Source: Xenophilus aerolatus
GTDB taxonomy: Bacteria; Pseudomonadota; Gammaproteobacteria; Burkholderiales; Burkholderiaceae_C
Length of the DNA stretch: 64,000 nt
NCBI GenBank assembly: GCA_029968055.1
Contig: JASCNX010000002.1
Coordinates: forward strand, 496,001 to 560,000
Reading direction: 5' to 3'
Position 1 is the stretch's first letter; every line of letters starts with the position of its first letter. The notes beneath the pieces are model-generated. The model searched no databases. It was not told the origin of the DNA and saw nothing but the letters and a program-made list of their open reading frames with translations. The translations under genes and the position numbers were made by a program. Positions 1 to 8,746 of the stretch are shown one piece after another.

Positions 1-1398
1 GCCGGCCTGCTCCAGGTCGAGCACCGTCAGGCGCTCCGGCGGCACGCCCTTGGCGCGGAAGTAGCCGGAGGTGGCCAGCGTGCTGGTGAAGTTCACCGTC
101 GGGTCCTGCGCGCCGCCGCACATGAGCACGGGGCGCGTGGGCGTCCAGTTGCGCAGGTCGTTGGCCACCGCCGCACGGCGCAGCCCGAGGGTGGGGCGGC
201 AGTCGAGCGGGGCGGCCGTCGACAGCGACGCCGAGGTGGGCGGCAGCGCATTGCCCGGGCAGGGCGAGGCCGCGATGTCGCTGGCCGCCTGCGTCAGGTA
301 GCTCTGCCGCACGAGGTTGTTCGGCCCGTAGAACACCGAGAGGGCCGGGTTGATCGGACCGGGTGTGCCGTTGGCCGGGAACAGGGCCGTCTGCGGCAGC
401 TTCCCGGCGCCGACCAGGGTCGACAGCGGCGTGAGGCTGGGCAGCAGCGTCTCGATGGTCGGCGCGTACTGCGCCTCGTAGATGTCCGAGGTGCTGTTGT
501 AGACGTTGCCGAACTGCTTCTGCCAGCTGGTGGTGATCATCGGCACGAAGACGGTGCTGCCCAGCGCCGGCCAGCCGCTGAAGGCGTAGTCCATCAGCAG
601 GCTGATGGCCGATGGCGCCGACAGCGGGGCCGACGCGGTCACGTTCTGGCCGGCGGCCTGCAAGGCGCGGTGGGTGGCCAGCGCGACGAAGCCGCCCTGC
701 GAGTAGCCGGTGACCAGCAGCGAGCCGGCATCGCCGACGCCGTCCAGTGGCAGCGACGTGCGCGCGGCCTTCAGCGCATCGATCATGTCCTTGGACTGCT
801 GGTCGGCGTTGAGGTAGGGGTGGTAGGGCAGCGGCGAGGCGTCGTAGCCCGCGTAGTTGGGGGCCACCACGGTGTAGCCCTGGGCGGCGAACATGGCGGC
901 CACGCTCACGCCTTCGGCGGCAGCGGGCTGGTTGGGATCGATCCAGCGGGCGAGGTTGTAGTCGCGCGCGGTGGTGGTGCCGTGCGCATAGAGCACGATG
1001 GGGCGGTTGCCGTTGCACGCGGCGTCGGTGCCCGCGGGCACCATCACGGCCGCGGTGGCGGTGGTGTCCTCGCCCGCGCCGCCGACGGTGCGGTAGGTGA
1101 TGCTGCGCAGCGCCACGCCGCAGATGGGCGTGCCGGTGACCTGCAGCAGCGCCCTGCCCTTGGCGTCGGCCTGCAGCAGCGAGCGGAACTCGTTGACCGA
1201 CAGGCGGGCGACCGTGGTGGGCGTGCCGACCACCGAGCCGCGGCCCGTGTCCGGCGCCGTGCCTCCCCCGCCGGCGCCGGGGAGAAAAAAGCCACCGCCT
1301 CCGCCCCCGCCGCCTCCGCAGCCGGCGAGGAGCAGCCCCGCCAGTGCGGCCGCGCCGGCCAGTCGAACGAGGGTGGGCGGGCGAGCGCTGGGGGGCAT
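1..1398 (-). CDS. Alpha/beta-hydrolase (lipase/esterase) lipoprotein, 3' end cut by window edge
   Basis: The frame opens at the ATG whose first base is 1398 and runs 466 codons without a stop to base 1, so the C-terminus lies outside the window. The N-terminus is a lipoprotein signal ending in LAGC followed by a glycine run, so the protein should be secreted and lipid-anchored. An oxyanion-type YAHGTT segment, a nucleophile elbow GYSQGG (about residues 229-234) and a late CGGAQDPTV segment that may hold the acid residue place it with secreted alpha/beta hydrolases; the catalytic His would lie beyond the edge. It probably hydrolyses esters or lipids at the cell surface, but the substrate cannot be told. 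It faces a gene-free, palindrome-rich gap upstream. Confidence 0.8.
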   Translation of the reverse strand, partial: MPPSARPPTLVRLAGAAALAGLLLAGCGGGGGGGGGFFLPGAGGGGTAPDTGRGSVVGTPTTVARLSVNEFRSLLQADAKGRALLQVTGTPICGVALRSITYRTVGGAGEDTTATAAVMVPAGTDAACNGNRPIVLYAHGTTTARDYNLARWIDPNQPAAAEGVSVAAMFAAQGYTVVAPNYAGYDASPLPYHPYLNADQQSKDMIDALKAARTSLPLDGVGDAGSLLVTGYSQGGFVALATHRALQAAGQNVTASAPLSAPSAISLLMDYAFSGWPALGSTVFVPMITTSWQKQFGNVYNSTSDIYEAQYAPTIETLLPSLTPLSTLVGAGKLPQTALFPANGTPGPINPALSVFYGPNNLVRQSYLTQAASDIAASPCPGNALPPTSASLSTAAPLDCRPTLGLRRAAVANDLRNWTPTRPVLMCGGAQDPTVNFTSTLATSGYFRAKGVPPERLTVLDLEQAG

Positions 1399-1597
1399 GG
1401 TCGGTGTCTCCGGATGTTTTTGGTGCGGCGGCCATTCTGGCGAGCGCGGGGGGTAGTGCGCAATGGGTGGTGGACTACATGGGGGCTGTGGTTTCTCGTT
1501 GGGCTGGTGGGCCGGTTGGTTTGTTTGGGGTCTGTATTGGCGGCGGTTGGTGATCGACCGGCACGACGGGCGGGGGCGCTGGCGGCGGCCGCGGGCC

Positions 1598-2000
1598 TGC
1601 GTTCTCCGGCGCAGGCTCGCGCTGACCGGCTTGTTGTGCGGGCTGGGTGCTCGCTGTCCATCGACGTGCTTGAGGGACTGCACGGCGCCGCGAATGGCGC
1701 CTGCGCCCGCAGGCCCACGACCACCGCCCTGAACCGCTGCGCTGCGCTTCCCTGCGTTTTGGTGCCCCATCCCCGTTCGCGCTGAGCCCGTCGAAGCGCT
1801 GCGCAAGGCTTCGACAAGCTCAGCCCGAACGGGTGGGGAAGGATGCCGGCCGATCACCCCCACCGTCCAGGCCGGTGGTGCCGGTGTGCGGGCGCAGGCG
1901 CCATTCGCGGCGCCGTGCAGTGCCCAAAGCACGTCGATTCCAGGCGAGCACATCCGTCGTGCCGCACGACAGTCAGCGCGAGCCTGCGCCGGAGAACGCA
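1598..2000. repeat. 403-bp quasi-palindrome with 114-bp arms
   Basis: The arms 1598-1711 and 1887-2000 are inverted copies: both ends are symmetric about position 1799 (1598+2000 equals 1711+1887). The outer 29 bp and the inner 35 bp or so (for example gcgccattcgcggcgccgtg on the right arm) match exactly as reverse complements, while the middle of the arms has diverged. A smaller REP-like inverted repeat sits at the centre. Such a structure could fold into a long hairpin or be a remnant of a small mobile palindromic element. Origin is unknown. Confidence 0.8.
1772..1833. repeat. REP-like inverted repeat
   Basis: Arms 1772-1797 and 1808-1833 are near-complementary, with a core reading cttcgacaagctcagcccga on the right arm. 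The motif GGGCTGAGCTTGTCGAAG is, from general knowledge, a widespread intergenic REP-type repeat in proteobacterial genomes. It forms the centre of the larger palindrome and could act as a transcription terminator or a REP-associated transposase target. Confidence 0.7.
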
Positions 2001-2184
2001 TACCGGCGCCGCCGGCCGGGTTCAGACCTGCACCGGTCAACCAACCCAGGACCCAAGCCCCAAAAAGGGCCATCAGCCATCACTCCCCCAAGCAGAAGTG
2101 ATGAGCCATCAAGTCCCCCAAACAGCACAGCCAGCCGTCCCAGCGCCCCAGCCCATCACCAACGCGACGATCGGCAGAGAAAGC

Positions 2185-3654
2185 TCACCGCTCCCCTTGC
2201 TGGTCGCGGGTTGCCCAATCCACCAGCGCATCGAAGGCCGGCCGCGCCGCCGCGGCATTGGCGTCGTTGGCGATCGCCACCACCACCCAGCGCCGGCCGC
2301 TGGCGCCGTCCACGTAGCCGGCGACGCCGGCGGCGTCGCGCAGCGTGCCGGTCTTCAGATGCGCCGAGCCGCCGCCCCGCAGCTGGCGGCGCTTGAGCGT
2401 GCCGTCGACCCCGATCGAGGGCATCGAACCCATCAGCTCCGGCATCGCCGGCGAGCGCCAGGCCACCTGCAGCATCTTGCCCAGCGCCGCTGCGCTGATG
2501 CGCTCGTTGCGCGACAGGCCCGAGCCGTTGTCCAGCACGGGCTGCCCTTCGCCCGTGCCGATGCGGTCGTTCCACCATTGCCGCACCACGCCGCGCGCGG
2601 TCTCGAAGCTGCCGCGCTTGCGCTGTTGCAGCCCCAGCGTGAGGAACACCTGCTGCGCCATCACGTTGTTGCTGTACTTGTTGATGTCGCGCACCACCTC
2701 GGCCAGCGGCGGCGACTCGAGCTCGAAGGCCGGCCTCAGGCCCGCAGGCACCGGGCCTTCGCGCACCTGGCCGCGCAGCGTGTTGCCCATCTCGGCCCAC
2801 ATCCCGCCGATGGCGCGCAGCGCATAGCTGCGCGGGTCGGCGTACGCGATGGCCCAGCTCTTCTCGCCGCAGGCCGCGGGCAGGCCGCCGGCGAAGCCGA
2901 TGCGCGCCGGGTCGGCCAGGTCGGCACGCAGCCCGCCTCGCCAGTCGCCGCATTCGCCGGCGGTGAGTGGCACCGTCGCCTGTGTGGTGACGCCGGCCAG
3001 CGGCGGGTCGTAGCTCACCTGCGCCGCGTTGCCGCCCACGCCCGGCGTGAAGGTCATCACCACCGACTTGAAGTTGATCAGCAGCGCATCGGGCGAGGCG
3101 TTGTAGGGCCGCAGCGGCTCGCCGTCGAAGGCGGCCGGGTCGCCGTCCACCGTGGTGTCGAAGGCGCTGCGGTCCAGCACGATGTCGCCGGCGATCTGGC
3201 GGATGCCCAGCCCCTGCACGCGGCGCAGCAGCAGCCACAGCCGTTCGACCACCAGGTTCGGATCGCCCCGGCCCTGGATGTACAGGTTGCCGTGCAGCGT
3301 GCCGTCGATCACGCGCCCGTCGGCGTACACCGGCGTGCTCCAGGTGTAGGCCGGGCCGAGCAGGTCGAGCGCGGCGTAGGTCGTCACCAGCTTCATGATC
3401 GACGCCGGGTTGACCGGCACCTGCGTGCGCCAGGCCAGGCGCGGCGGGCGCAGGCCCTCGGCGTCGGCCACCAGCATCGTCACCGCATCGCGCGGCACCT
3501 TGGCGCGCGCCAGCGCCGCATCGACCTCGGGCGGGAGCACCTGCTGCGCCTGTGCGGCCATGCCGATGAGCAGGGCCGCCCCGGCCACGGCGCCGGTGCG
3601 CAGGAAGGAGATCAAGGCGGAGCGGGAAGAGAGCGTGGGAAGGCGCAGTGGCAT
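2185..3654 (-). CDS. dacB: D-alanyl-D-alanine carboxypeptidase/endopeptidase (PBP4)
   Basis: This 489-residue periplasmic enzyme trims or cuts peptidoglycan cross-links. It has an N-terminal signal peptide ending near AQA (about residue 36). The three penicillin-binding signatures are in order: SxxK at S85-K88 (PASIMK), SxN at S328-N330 (YSNN), and KTG at 434-436 (HLKTGTL). The long insert between the first two motifs and the total length are those of the class C PBP4 family. The start ATG at 3654 lies 8 nt after a GATAAT hexamer, so the transcript may be nearly leaderless. It is a stand-alone gene followed by the palindromic gap. Confidence 0.95.
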   Translation of the reverse strand: MPLRLPTLSSRSALISFLRTGAVAGAALLIGMAAQAQQVLPPEVDAALARAKVPRDAVTMLVADAEGLRPPRLAWRTQVPVNPASIMKLVTTYAALDLLGPAYTWSTPVYADGRVIDGTLHGNLYIQGRGDPNLVVERLWLLLRRVQGLGIRQIAGDIVLDRSAFDTTVDGDPAAFDGEPLRPYNASPDALLINFKSVVMTFTPGVGGNAAQVSYDPPLAGVTTQATVPLTAGECGDWRGGLRADLADPARIGFAGGLPAACGEKSWAIAYADPRSYALRAIGGMWAEMGNTLRGQVREGPVPAGLRPAFELESPPLAEVVRDINKYSNNVMAQQVFLTLGLQQRKRGSFETARGVVRQWWNDRIGTGEGQPVLDNGSGLSRNERISAAALGKMLQVAWRSPAMPELMGSMPSIGVDGTLKRRQLRGGGSAHLKTGTLRDAAGVAGYVDGASGRRWVVVAIANDANAAAARPAFDALVDWATRDQQGER

Positions 3655-3662
3655 GGCCGGGG

Positions 3663-3668
3663 ATTATC
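3663..3668 (-). promoter_or_regulatory. Candidate -10 of dacB, near-leaderless
   Basis: On the minus strand GATAAT is followed by 8 nt and then the dacB ATG. With a usual 6-8 nt distance from -10 to the transcription start, the mRNA would begin at or next to the start codon. No Shine-Dalgarno sequence is present. Confidence 0.45.
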
Positions 3669-3827
3669 CAAACCCCTCGCGTCCGAGACGCTCGGCGCGC
3701 TTCGCCCCATGGCACCGCGCCGCTGAAGGCGGCGGCGACCGTGCGCGTGGCGCCCGAGGCGCCCCGGGCCGCGCTGGCACCCCTGCGGCAGGAGCGGTGC
3801 CGGTGGTGGCCCGATCCGGTCCGGCGC

Positions 3828-4403
3828 TCAGGGCCCGAGCGACGCATACCAGTCGTGGTACGGCGTGTTCCTCACCATCCTGCGGTTGTAATCCGGCGCG
3901 CCGTCGGTCCACCACACGGGCCCGCGTTCGCCCAGCGCCTGCTTGGCGCGGTCGACCTCGTCGCGGGCCGCGCGGCGCTCGGCCGGCGACAGGGGCCGGG
4001 CGAGCGCGCGCCGCGCATCCATGAGCGCGTGGACGAGCGACTGCCGCAGGTCCTCGGGCAAGCCAGGGTTCGCCTTGCGCCAGAGCCGCCCGCGCACGAC
4101 CAGGTAGCGCCCGTCGGGCGTGGTCGGGGCATCGGCTTCCCGCGCTGCCGCCTGCACGTGTCCGAGCCGGATCGGCCCGCGCGGCGGCGGGTCGGGCGGC
4201 ACGGGCCGGCCCTTCTGCCGGACCTCGATCCGCCCCTGGCGCGCCATCGCGAAGGCCGCCTCGCGCACCCGCGGCATCAGCGGGCGCCACGCATCGGGTG
4301 CGGCGGCGCGAGCGACTTCGGAAGGGCAGATCGTGGCCGGCGGCTCGCGCGCTGCCAGGAGCGTCGTGATCGCCTTGCGCAGCTGTGCATCCGTGGGGGC
4401 CAT
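3828..4403 (-). CDS. DUF3253 domain protein
   Basis: The protein is 191 residues from the ATG at 4403; longer upstream readings are low-complexity and overlap the divergent transporter. The N-terminal 75 residues or so (starting [20 protein letters not shown]) look like a DUF3253 winged-helix-type domain. The remainder carries a conserved-looking block, WRKANPGLP and later [13 protein letters not shown] and MVRNTPY, that is often fused to DUF3253 in related proteins as far as I recall. Function is unknown; DUF3253 is suspected to bind nucleic acid. It is divergent from the EamA transporter, 82 nt away. Confidence 0.7.
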   Translation of the reverse strand: MAPTDAQLRKAITTLLAAREPPATICPSEVARAAAPDAWRPLMPRVREAAFAMARQGRIEVRQKGRPVPPDPPPRGPIRLGHVQAAAREADAPTTPDGRYLVVRGRLWRKANPGLPEDLRQSLVHALMDARRALARPLSPAERRAARDEVDRAKQALGERGPVWWTDGAPDYNRRMVRNTPYHDWYASLGP

Positions 4404-4473
4404 CGGACCACATGATGACAGCCGCGCGTCGGCCGCGGATGTCCCGTGCCGGGCAGCGACGAGGGGCGCCCTG

Positions 4474-4479
4474 GATAAT
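4474..4479 (+). promoter_or_regulatory. Candidate -10 of the EamA gene, leaderless
   Basis: GATAAT is separated from the ATG at 4486 by only 6 nt (GCCCCG), and no ribosome-binding sequence intervenes, as expected for a leaderless mRNA. Confidence 0.45.
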
Positions 4480-4485
4480 GCCCCG

Positions 4486-5517
4486 ATGCCCGCCGCCGAG
4501 CCCTCGACCTTCCGCCTGTCCCCTCGGGCCGTGGGCATCGGCGCGGCCGTGGTCACGGTGCTGGTGTGGACCGGCTTCATCATCGTCGCGCGTGCTTCGG
4601 CGGCCCGATCGCTGAGCCCGCTGGACCTCGCGGTGGCCCGCATCCTGGGTGCGAGCCTGGTCCTGGTGCCCTGGGGCGCCTGGCTGGTGGCGCAGCAGCG
4701 CCGGGCCGCGGGCGCGGAGCGCGGCTCGCTCTTCGGTCTCTCGCCGCTGTCGCTGCGCCTGAGTGCGCTGGCCGGCATCTTCGGTGGCGTGGCGTACGCC
4801 GTGCTGGCCTACAGCGGCTTCTTCTTCGCGCCGGCGGCCCATGCGTCCGTGCTGCTCCCCGGCAGCCTGCCGCTGTGGACGGCCCTGCTGGCGGCCCTCG
4901 TGCTGGGCGACCGCATCACGCCGATGCGCGCGGCGGGGCTGGCCCTCATCGTGCTGGGCGACCTGCTGGTGGGTGGGCGCAGCCTGTTGCACGCCTTCGA
5001 GGGCGGCGACGTGTGGAAGGGCGACCTGCTGTTCATGAGCGCCGCCTTCTCCTGGGCCTGCTACAGCATCATCGTGCGGCGCAATGCGCTCGATGCAGTG
5101 CGCACGACCATTGCCATCACCGTCTTCGCATTGCTGAGCTATGTGCCGGTCTACGCGCTGCTGGTCGCGGCGGGCGCGCTGCACAGCCGGCTGCCCGCGG
5201 CGCCGTGGGGCGAGATCGCTTTCCAGATGCTGTTCCAGGGCGGCGGCTCGGTGGTCGTCTCGGGCATCACCTTCACCAAGATGATCGGCTACTTCGGCCC
5301 CGTGCGCTCGACCATGATCACGGCCCTGGTGCCCGGCCTGTCGGCCCTGGGTGCCGTGCTCCTCCTGGGCGAGCCCATGCACTGGACGCTGCTCGCCGGG
5401 CTGGGCCTGGTCACGGCGGGCATTCTCTTCGGGGTGCAGCGAAGCGCCGTCAGGACGGCCGCCGTGCCCGCTGTACCCGCCGTCCCGGTGGGCGCCAGGG
5501 GGCGATGCGATGCCTAG
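4486..5517 (+). CDS. EamA/DMT-family transporter
   Basis: This is a 343-residue inner-membrane protein with about ten hydrophobic segments arranged as two EamA repeats, the hallmark of drug/metabolite transporters that usually export small metabolites or amino acids. Recognisable pieces are the first-helix [16 protein letters not shown] and the repeat-end segments [13 protein letters not shown] and [12 protein letters not shown]. The ATG at 4486 is chosen because it sits just before the first membrane helix; the longer reading would add an unlikely Arg-rich extension across the DUF3253 gene. Its last 8 bases overlap the tsaB start, so the two are probably co-transcribed. Substrate is not predictable. 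Confidence 0.85.
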   Translation: MPAAEPSTFRLSPRAVGIGAAVVTVLVWTGFIIVARASAARSLSPLDLAVARILGASLVLVPWGAWLVAQQRRAAGAERGSLFGLSPLSLRLSALAGIFGGVAYAVLAYSGFFFAPAAHASVLLPGSLPLWTALLAALVLGDRITPMRAAGLALIVLGDLLVGGRSLLHAFEGGDVWKGDLLFMSAAFSWACYSIIVRRNALDAVRTTIAITVFALLSYVPVYALLVAAGALHSRLPAAPWGEIAFQMLFQGGGSVVVSGITFTKMIGYFGPVRSTMITALVPGLSALGAVLLLGEPMHWTLLAGLGLVTAGILFGVQRSAVRTAAVPAVPAVPVGARGRCDA

Positions 5518-6214
5518 GCTGCTCGCCTTCGACACCAGTACCGACCAACTCTGCGTCGGCGTGCGCCATGGCGAGGCGGTCTGGTCGCGCCAGGCGCCCG
5601 GCGGCGCGCAGGCCTCGTCCACGCTGATCCCGCTGGTGCAGGAACTGCTGGCCGAGGCCGGCCTCGCGCTGCGCGGGCTCGACGCCATCTGCTTCGGCCG
5701 CGGGCCGGGCTCCTTCACCGGCCTGCGCACCGCCTGCTCGGTGGCGCAGGGGCTGGCCTTCGGTGCCGGCCTGCCGGTGCTGCCGGTCGACACGCTGCAC
5801 GCGGTGGCCGAAGAGGCCCGCGTGCTCGGCGGTGCCACGCGCATCGTCGCCGTGCTCGATGCCCGCATGGACGAGGTCTACACCGCCGCCTATTCCTTCG
5901 ACGGCGCGCCGCACCCGCTGGGCGATGGGGCCGGCAAGGCGCGTTTGATGGCGCCCGAGGACGTGGTCGTGCCGCCGGGCTGGACGCTGGCCGGCAACGC
6001 CTTCGCCGCGTATGGCGAGCGCCTGCCCGCCGGCGTGCCGCGCCAGGAGGCGCTGCCCACCGCGGCCGCCCTGCTGCGCCTGGCGCCCGGCCTGCTCGCC
6101 GCGGGCGCGGCCGTGCCGGCCGACCGTGCCTGGCCGCTCTACGTCCGCGATAAAGTGGCGCAGACCACGGCCGAGCGTGCCGCGGCCAAGGAAGCACAGG
6201 CTGTTCGTTCATGA
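5510..6214 (+). CDS. tsaB: tRNA threonylcarbamoyladenosine biosynthesis protein TsaB
   Basis: TsaB (234 residues) is the ASKHA-fold scaffold partner of TsaD in making t6A37 on ANN-decoding tRNAs in the cytoplasm. The N-terminal phosphate-1 loop [10 protein letters not shown] and the family signature [12 protein letters not shown] (residues 62-73) are clear, followed by the [10 protein letters not shown] segment. The length fits the family. The ATG at 5510 overlaps the stop of the upstream transporter by 8 nt, which points to translational coupling. rimI and a UDG-like gene follow on the same strand, an arrangement commonly seen in betaproteobacteria. Confidence 0.95.
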   Translation: MPRLLAFDTSTDQLCVGVRHGEAVWSRQAPGGAQASSTLIPLVQELLAEAGLALRGLDAICFGRGPGSFTGLRTACSVAQGLAFGAGLPVLPVDTLHAVAEEARVLGGATRIVAVLDARMDEVYTAAYSFDGAPHPLGDGAGKARLMAPEDVVVPPGWTLAGNAFAAYGERLPAGVPRQEALPTAAALLRLAPGLLAAGAAVPADRAWPLYVRDKVAQTTAERAAAKEAQAVRS

Positions 6215-6296
6215 GCGCAGCGCCATACCGCCCCGAGCCAGCGCGCACTCCTGCGGGAGCGCGCACGGCCGGGCCGTGCCGGGCAAGGAGGTGGCC

Positions 6297-6806
6297 ATGA
6301 GCGCCGTTCTCGATGCCAGGGAAGCCCGGCTCGAGCCAATGACCGTCGCCCACGTGGACGCGGTGGTCGCGGTCGAGCAGCAGGCCTATTCGCACCCGTG
6401 GACGCGCGGCAACTTCGTCGATTCGCTGCATGCCGGCTACCACTGCCAGGTGCTCACCGCCGGCGATCCCGAATCGCTGCTCGGCTACTTCGTCGCCATG
6501 CAGGGGGTGGACGAGGTCCACCTGCTCAACATCACCGTCGCGCCGGCCTTCCAGCGCCAGGGCTGGGCGCCGCTGATGCTCGAGGCCCTGGGCGGCTGGG
6601 CGCGCGGCCAGCGGGCGCAGTGGCTGTGGCTCGAGGTGCGCACGAGCAACGAGCGGGCGCAGGACGTCTACCTGCGCCACGGGTTTCGCCGGGTCGGCGT
6701 GCGCAAGGCCTACTACCCCGCTGCAGGCGGACGGCGCGAGGACGCCATCGTCATGAGCCTGCGGCTGAACGAACCGGCCAGTGCCTGGGGAGCGCTGCGG
6801 CGATGA
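6297..6806 (+). CDS. rimI: Ribosomal protein S18-alanine N-acetyltransferase RimI
   Basis: A 169-residue GNAT acetyltransferase that in characterised species acetylates the N-terminal Ala of ribosomal protein S18. The acetyl-CoA loop appears as VAPAFQRQGWAPLML (about residues 81-95) and the C-terminal GNAT motif as NERAQDVYLRHGF. The ATG at 6297 follows a strong ribosome-binding site, AAGGAG at 6285-6290. The canonical RxxGxG loop reads QRQGWA, so its third position differs from consensus. It lies 82 nt after tsaB and its end is close to the UDG-like gene, which supports an operon. Confidence 0.9.
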   Translation: MSAVLDAREARLEPMTVAHVDAVVAVEQQAYSHPWTRGNFVDSLHAGYHCQVLTAGDPESLLGYFVAMQGVDEVHLLNITVAPAFQRQGWAPLMLEALGGWARGQRAQWLWLEVRTSNERAQDVYLRHGFRRVGVRKAYYPAAGGRREDAIVMSLRLNEPASAWGALRR

Positions 6807-6867
6807 AGCGCGCATTCCTCCCCGGCACGCCGCTGGAGTCGCCCTGCGCGACGCGAAAGGATCGGCC

Positions 6868-7656
6868 GTGACCCTGGTGCTCGACGCGCGCCAGCGCGCG
6901 ATGCTGGAAGAGATGGGCGTCAAGGTCTGGCTGCCCACGGCGCGCCATGCGCCCGTGCCGGTGCCCGAGGCGCCGCCGCCGGACGACGCGCCTGCCCCGG
7001 TGGCCGCTCCCGAGGTCCGGCCGGTGGCGCCTGCCCCCGCGCCTGCTCCCGCTCCCGTGGTGGCCTCGCCGCGCCCTGCGCCCACTGCACCCGCGGTGCC
7101 TGCCACCGCGACGGCCGCCGCGTCGGGCGCGTCCGACCTGCGCATCGCGACCCCCCAGGCGCTCTACGCCGGCGACGGGCGCGGGGCCACGGGCGGATGG
7201 CTGGTGGTGGCCGACATGCCGCCCGGTGCCGACGGCCGCCACGGTGCACCGCTGGCCGGCGATGCCGGCCGGCTGCTCGACCAGATGCTGCGCGCCCTGC
7301 AGTTGCACACCGGCACGGCGCCGGTGCACCTGGTGCGCGCGCACCGCGCCGTCGCGGGCGCCCCCGCGGCCGAGGACGATGCGGACTTCGACGCGGCCTT
7401 CGACGCCTGGGCCGCGCCGCTGGCGCCGCGCATCGTGCTGGCGATGGGACCGCTGTCGGCGCAGCGCCTGCTCGGCCGCCAGGAGCCGCTGGGCCGCCTG
7501 CGGGGCCAGGCCTGTCCGCTGCCGGCCCTGGGCCCGGCCACGCACGTGGTGGCCACCTACCACCCGGCCTATCTGCTGCGCAACGGCGCCGACAAAGCGC
7601 GCGCCTGGGCCGACCTGTGCCTGGCGGCGGCGCACTTCGACGGCAACGCCGGCTGA
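6868..7656 (+). CDS. Degenerate uracil-DNA glycosylase family 4/5-like protein
   Basis: The protein has 262 residues from a GTG at 6868, chosen because it is preceded by AAAGGA and begins with the family-like MTLVLDARQRAMLEEMG. A Pro/Ala-rich linker (about 24-85) leads to a UDG fold: the expected GEAPG loop is replaced by ADMPPGAD, then GAPLAGDAGRLLDQML, IVLAMGPLSAQRLLG and the HPAYLLRNG motif near the C-terminus. The cysteines that ligate the 4Fe-4S cluster in family 4 enzymes are missing from their usual positions. The fold is recognisable, but glycosylase activity is doubtful; it may be a structural or regulatory relative. Confidence 0.75.
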   Translation: MTLVLDARQRAMLEEMGVKVWLPTARHAPVPVPEAPPPDDAPAPVAAPEVRPVAPAPAPAPAPVVASPRPAPTAPAVPATATAAASGASDLRIATPQALYAGDGRGATGGWLVVADMPPGADGRHGAPLAGDAGRLLDQMLRALQLHTGTAPVHLVRAHRAVAGAPAAEDDADFDAAFDAWAAPLAPRIVLAMGPLSAQRLLGRQEPLGRLRGQACPLPALGPATHVVATYHPAYLLRNGADKARAWADLCLAAAHFDGNAG

Positions 7657-7694
7657 GCCGCCGTCCGGCCCACGGCCGGCCCTGGGGGGCCACC

Positions 7695-7700
7695 TAGAAT
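7695..7700 (+). promoter_or_regulatory. Candidate -10 of pyrF, leaderless
   Basis: TAGAAT ends 6 nt before the pyrF ATG at 7707, which places the expected transcription start on the start codon. No Shine-Dalgarno-like sequence lies between. The -35 region is GC-rich and not recognisable. Confidence 0.4.
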
Positions 7701-7706
7701 CGCGGC

Positions 7707-8531
7707 ATGGCTTTCATCGACCAGTTGCGCGCGGCAGAGCGCCAGAACCGTTCCCTGCTGTGCGTGGGCCTGGATCCGGAGCCATCGCGATTTCCCGGTG
7801 CGTTGAGGGCCGATGCGTCGAAGATCTATGACTTTTGCGCGCAGATCGTTGAGGCGACCGCCGATTGCGTGATCGCCTTCAAGCCGCAGATCGCCTACTT
7901 CGCCGCCCACCGGGCCGAACTGCAGCTCGAAAGGCTCATCGCCCACATCCGCGCCGTGGCGCCGGGCGTGCCGGTCATCCTCGATGCCAAGCGTGGCGAC
8001 ATCGGTTCGACGGCGGAGCAGTACGCGCTCGAGGCCTTCGAGCGCTACGGCGCCGACGCGGTGACGCTGTCGCCCTTCATGGGCTTCGACTCCGTGTCGC
8101 CCTACCTCCAGTACCAGGACAAGGGCGCCTTCCTCCTGTGCCGCACCAGCAACCCGGGCGGCGACGACCTGCAGTCGCAGCGGCTGGGCAGCGTCGCGGG
8201 CGAGCCCTTGCTGTACGAGCACGTGGCGCGGCTCGCGCAGGGGCCATGGAACCTCAACGGCCAGCTGGGCCTCGTGGTCGGCGCCACCTATCCGGAAGAG
8301 ATCGAGCGCGTGCGCGTGCTGGCCCCGACGGCGCCGCTGCTGATCCCCGGCGTCGGCGCCCAGGGCGGCGATGCCGTGGCCACCGTCCGCGCCGGCTGGC
8401 GGCCCGACGCCCCGATCGTGGTGAACTCCTCCCGCGCGATCTGCTACGCCTCGTCGGGCGACGACTTCGCCGCCGCGGCCCGCCGCGAAGCGATGCGCAC
8501 CCGCGATCTGCTCGAAGCGGCGAAAAGCTGA
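7707..8531 (+). CDS. pyrF: Orotidine 5'-phosphate decarboxylase
   Basis: This enzyme converts OMP to UMP in the last step of de novo pyrimidine synthesis in the cytoplasm. The 274-residue length and the catalytic block DAKRGDIGST (D93, K95, D98) mark the longer group of PyrF proteins found in many proteobacteria and mycobacteria. The C-terminal phosphate-binding part IPGVGAQGGD and VVNSSRAI is also intact. It follows the UDG-like gene by 50 nt but appears to have its own promoter directly at the ATG. Confidence 0.95.
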   Translation: MAFIDQLRAAERQNRSLLCVGLDPEPSRFPGALRADASKIYDFCAQIVEATADCVIAFKPQIAYFAAHRAELQLERLIAHIRAVAPGVPVILDAKRGDIGSTAEQYALEAFERYGADAVTLSPFMGFDSVSPYLQYQDKGAFLLCRTSNPGGDDLQSQRLGSVAGEPLLYEHVARLAQGPWNLNGQLGLVVGATYPEEIERVRVLAPTAPLLIPGVGAQGGDAVATVRAGWRPDAPIVVNSSRAICYASSGDDFAAAARREAMRTRDLLEAAKS

Positions 8532-8576
8532 CCCATCCCGCGTGCCATCCGGCACGGCGCTGCTGTCACCGCGTGA

Positions 8577-8608
8577 CGCGAAACTGACAGAAAAGTCACA
8601 ATTTCGCG
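8577..8608. promoter_or_regulatory. Nested inverted repeat between pyrF and the DUF1800 gene
   Basis: CGCGAAA (8577-8583) pairs with TTTCGCG (8602-8608), and inside it TGAC (8585-8588) pairs with GTCA (8595-8598). The segment is AT-richer than its surroundings. It could be a terminator for pyrF, although no T-run follows on the plus strand, or an operator in front of the DUF1800/DUF1501 pair. Confidence 0.4.
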
Positions 8609-8746
8609 AGAAAAACGCCGTTCAGGCGCTCCTACAGTCCGTTCGCCCGGGTTGGCCGTGGGCATGGCGATTGCCTGCGGCCAGGCGGGGGAAGAAAAAG
8701 AGCCAGAACGGACGAGGCGGCCGACGCCGCTGGAGCGAGGGGTTCC

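Larger units (their letters stand above)
1399..2184. other. Gene-free gap of about 790 bp
   Basis: No convincing gene lies between the lipase start and the dacB stop. Open frames here have compositions rich in Arg, Ala and Pro and no recognisable domain. The stretch holds the large quasi-palindrome described separately. Near 2076-2101 there is also a small inverted repeat (catcact and agtgatg) downstream of dacB that could help end its transcript. The part at about 1480-1550 is unusually G/T-rich on the plus strand. Confidence 0.6.

Noticed and set aside
1843-3726. A 627-codon plus-strand frame over dacB
   Set aside because: dacB on the other strand has all three PBP motifs; the antisense frame has none of its own and biased composition.
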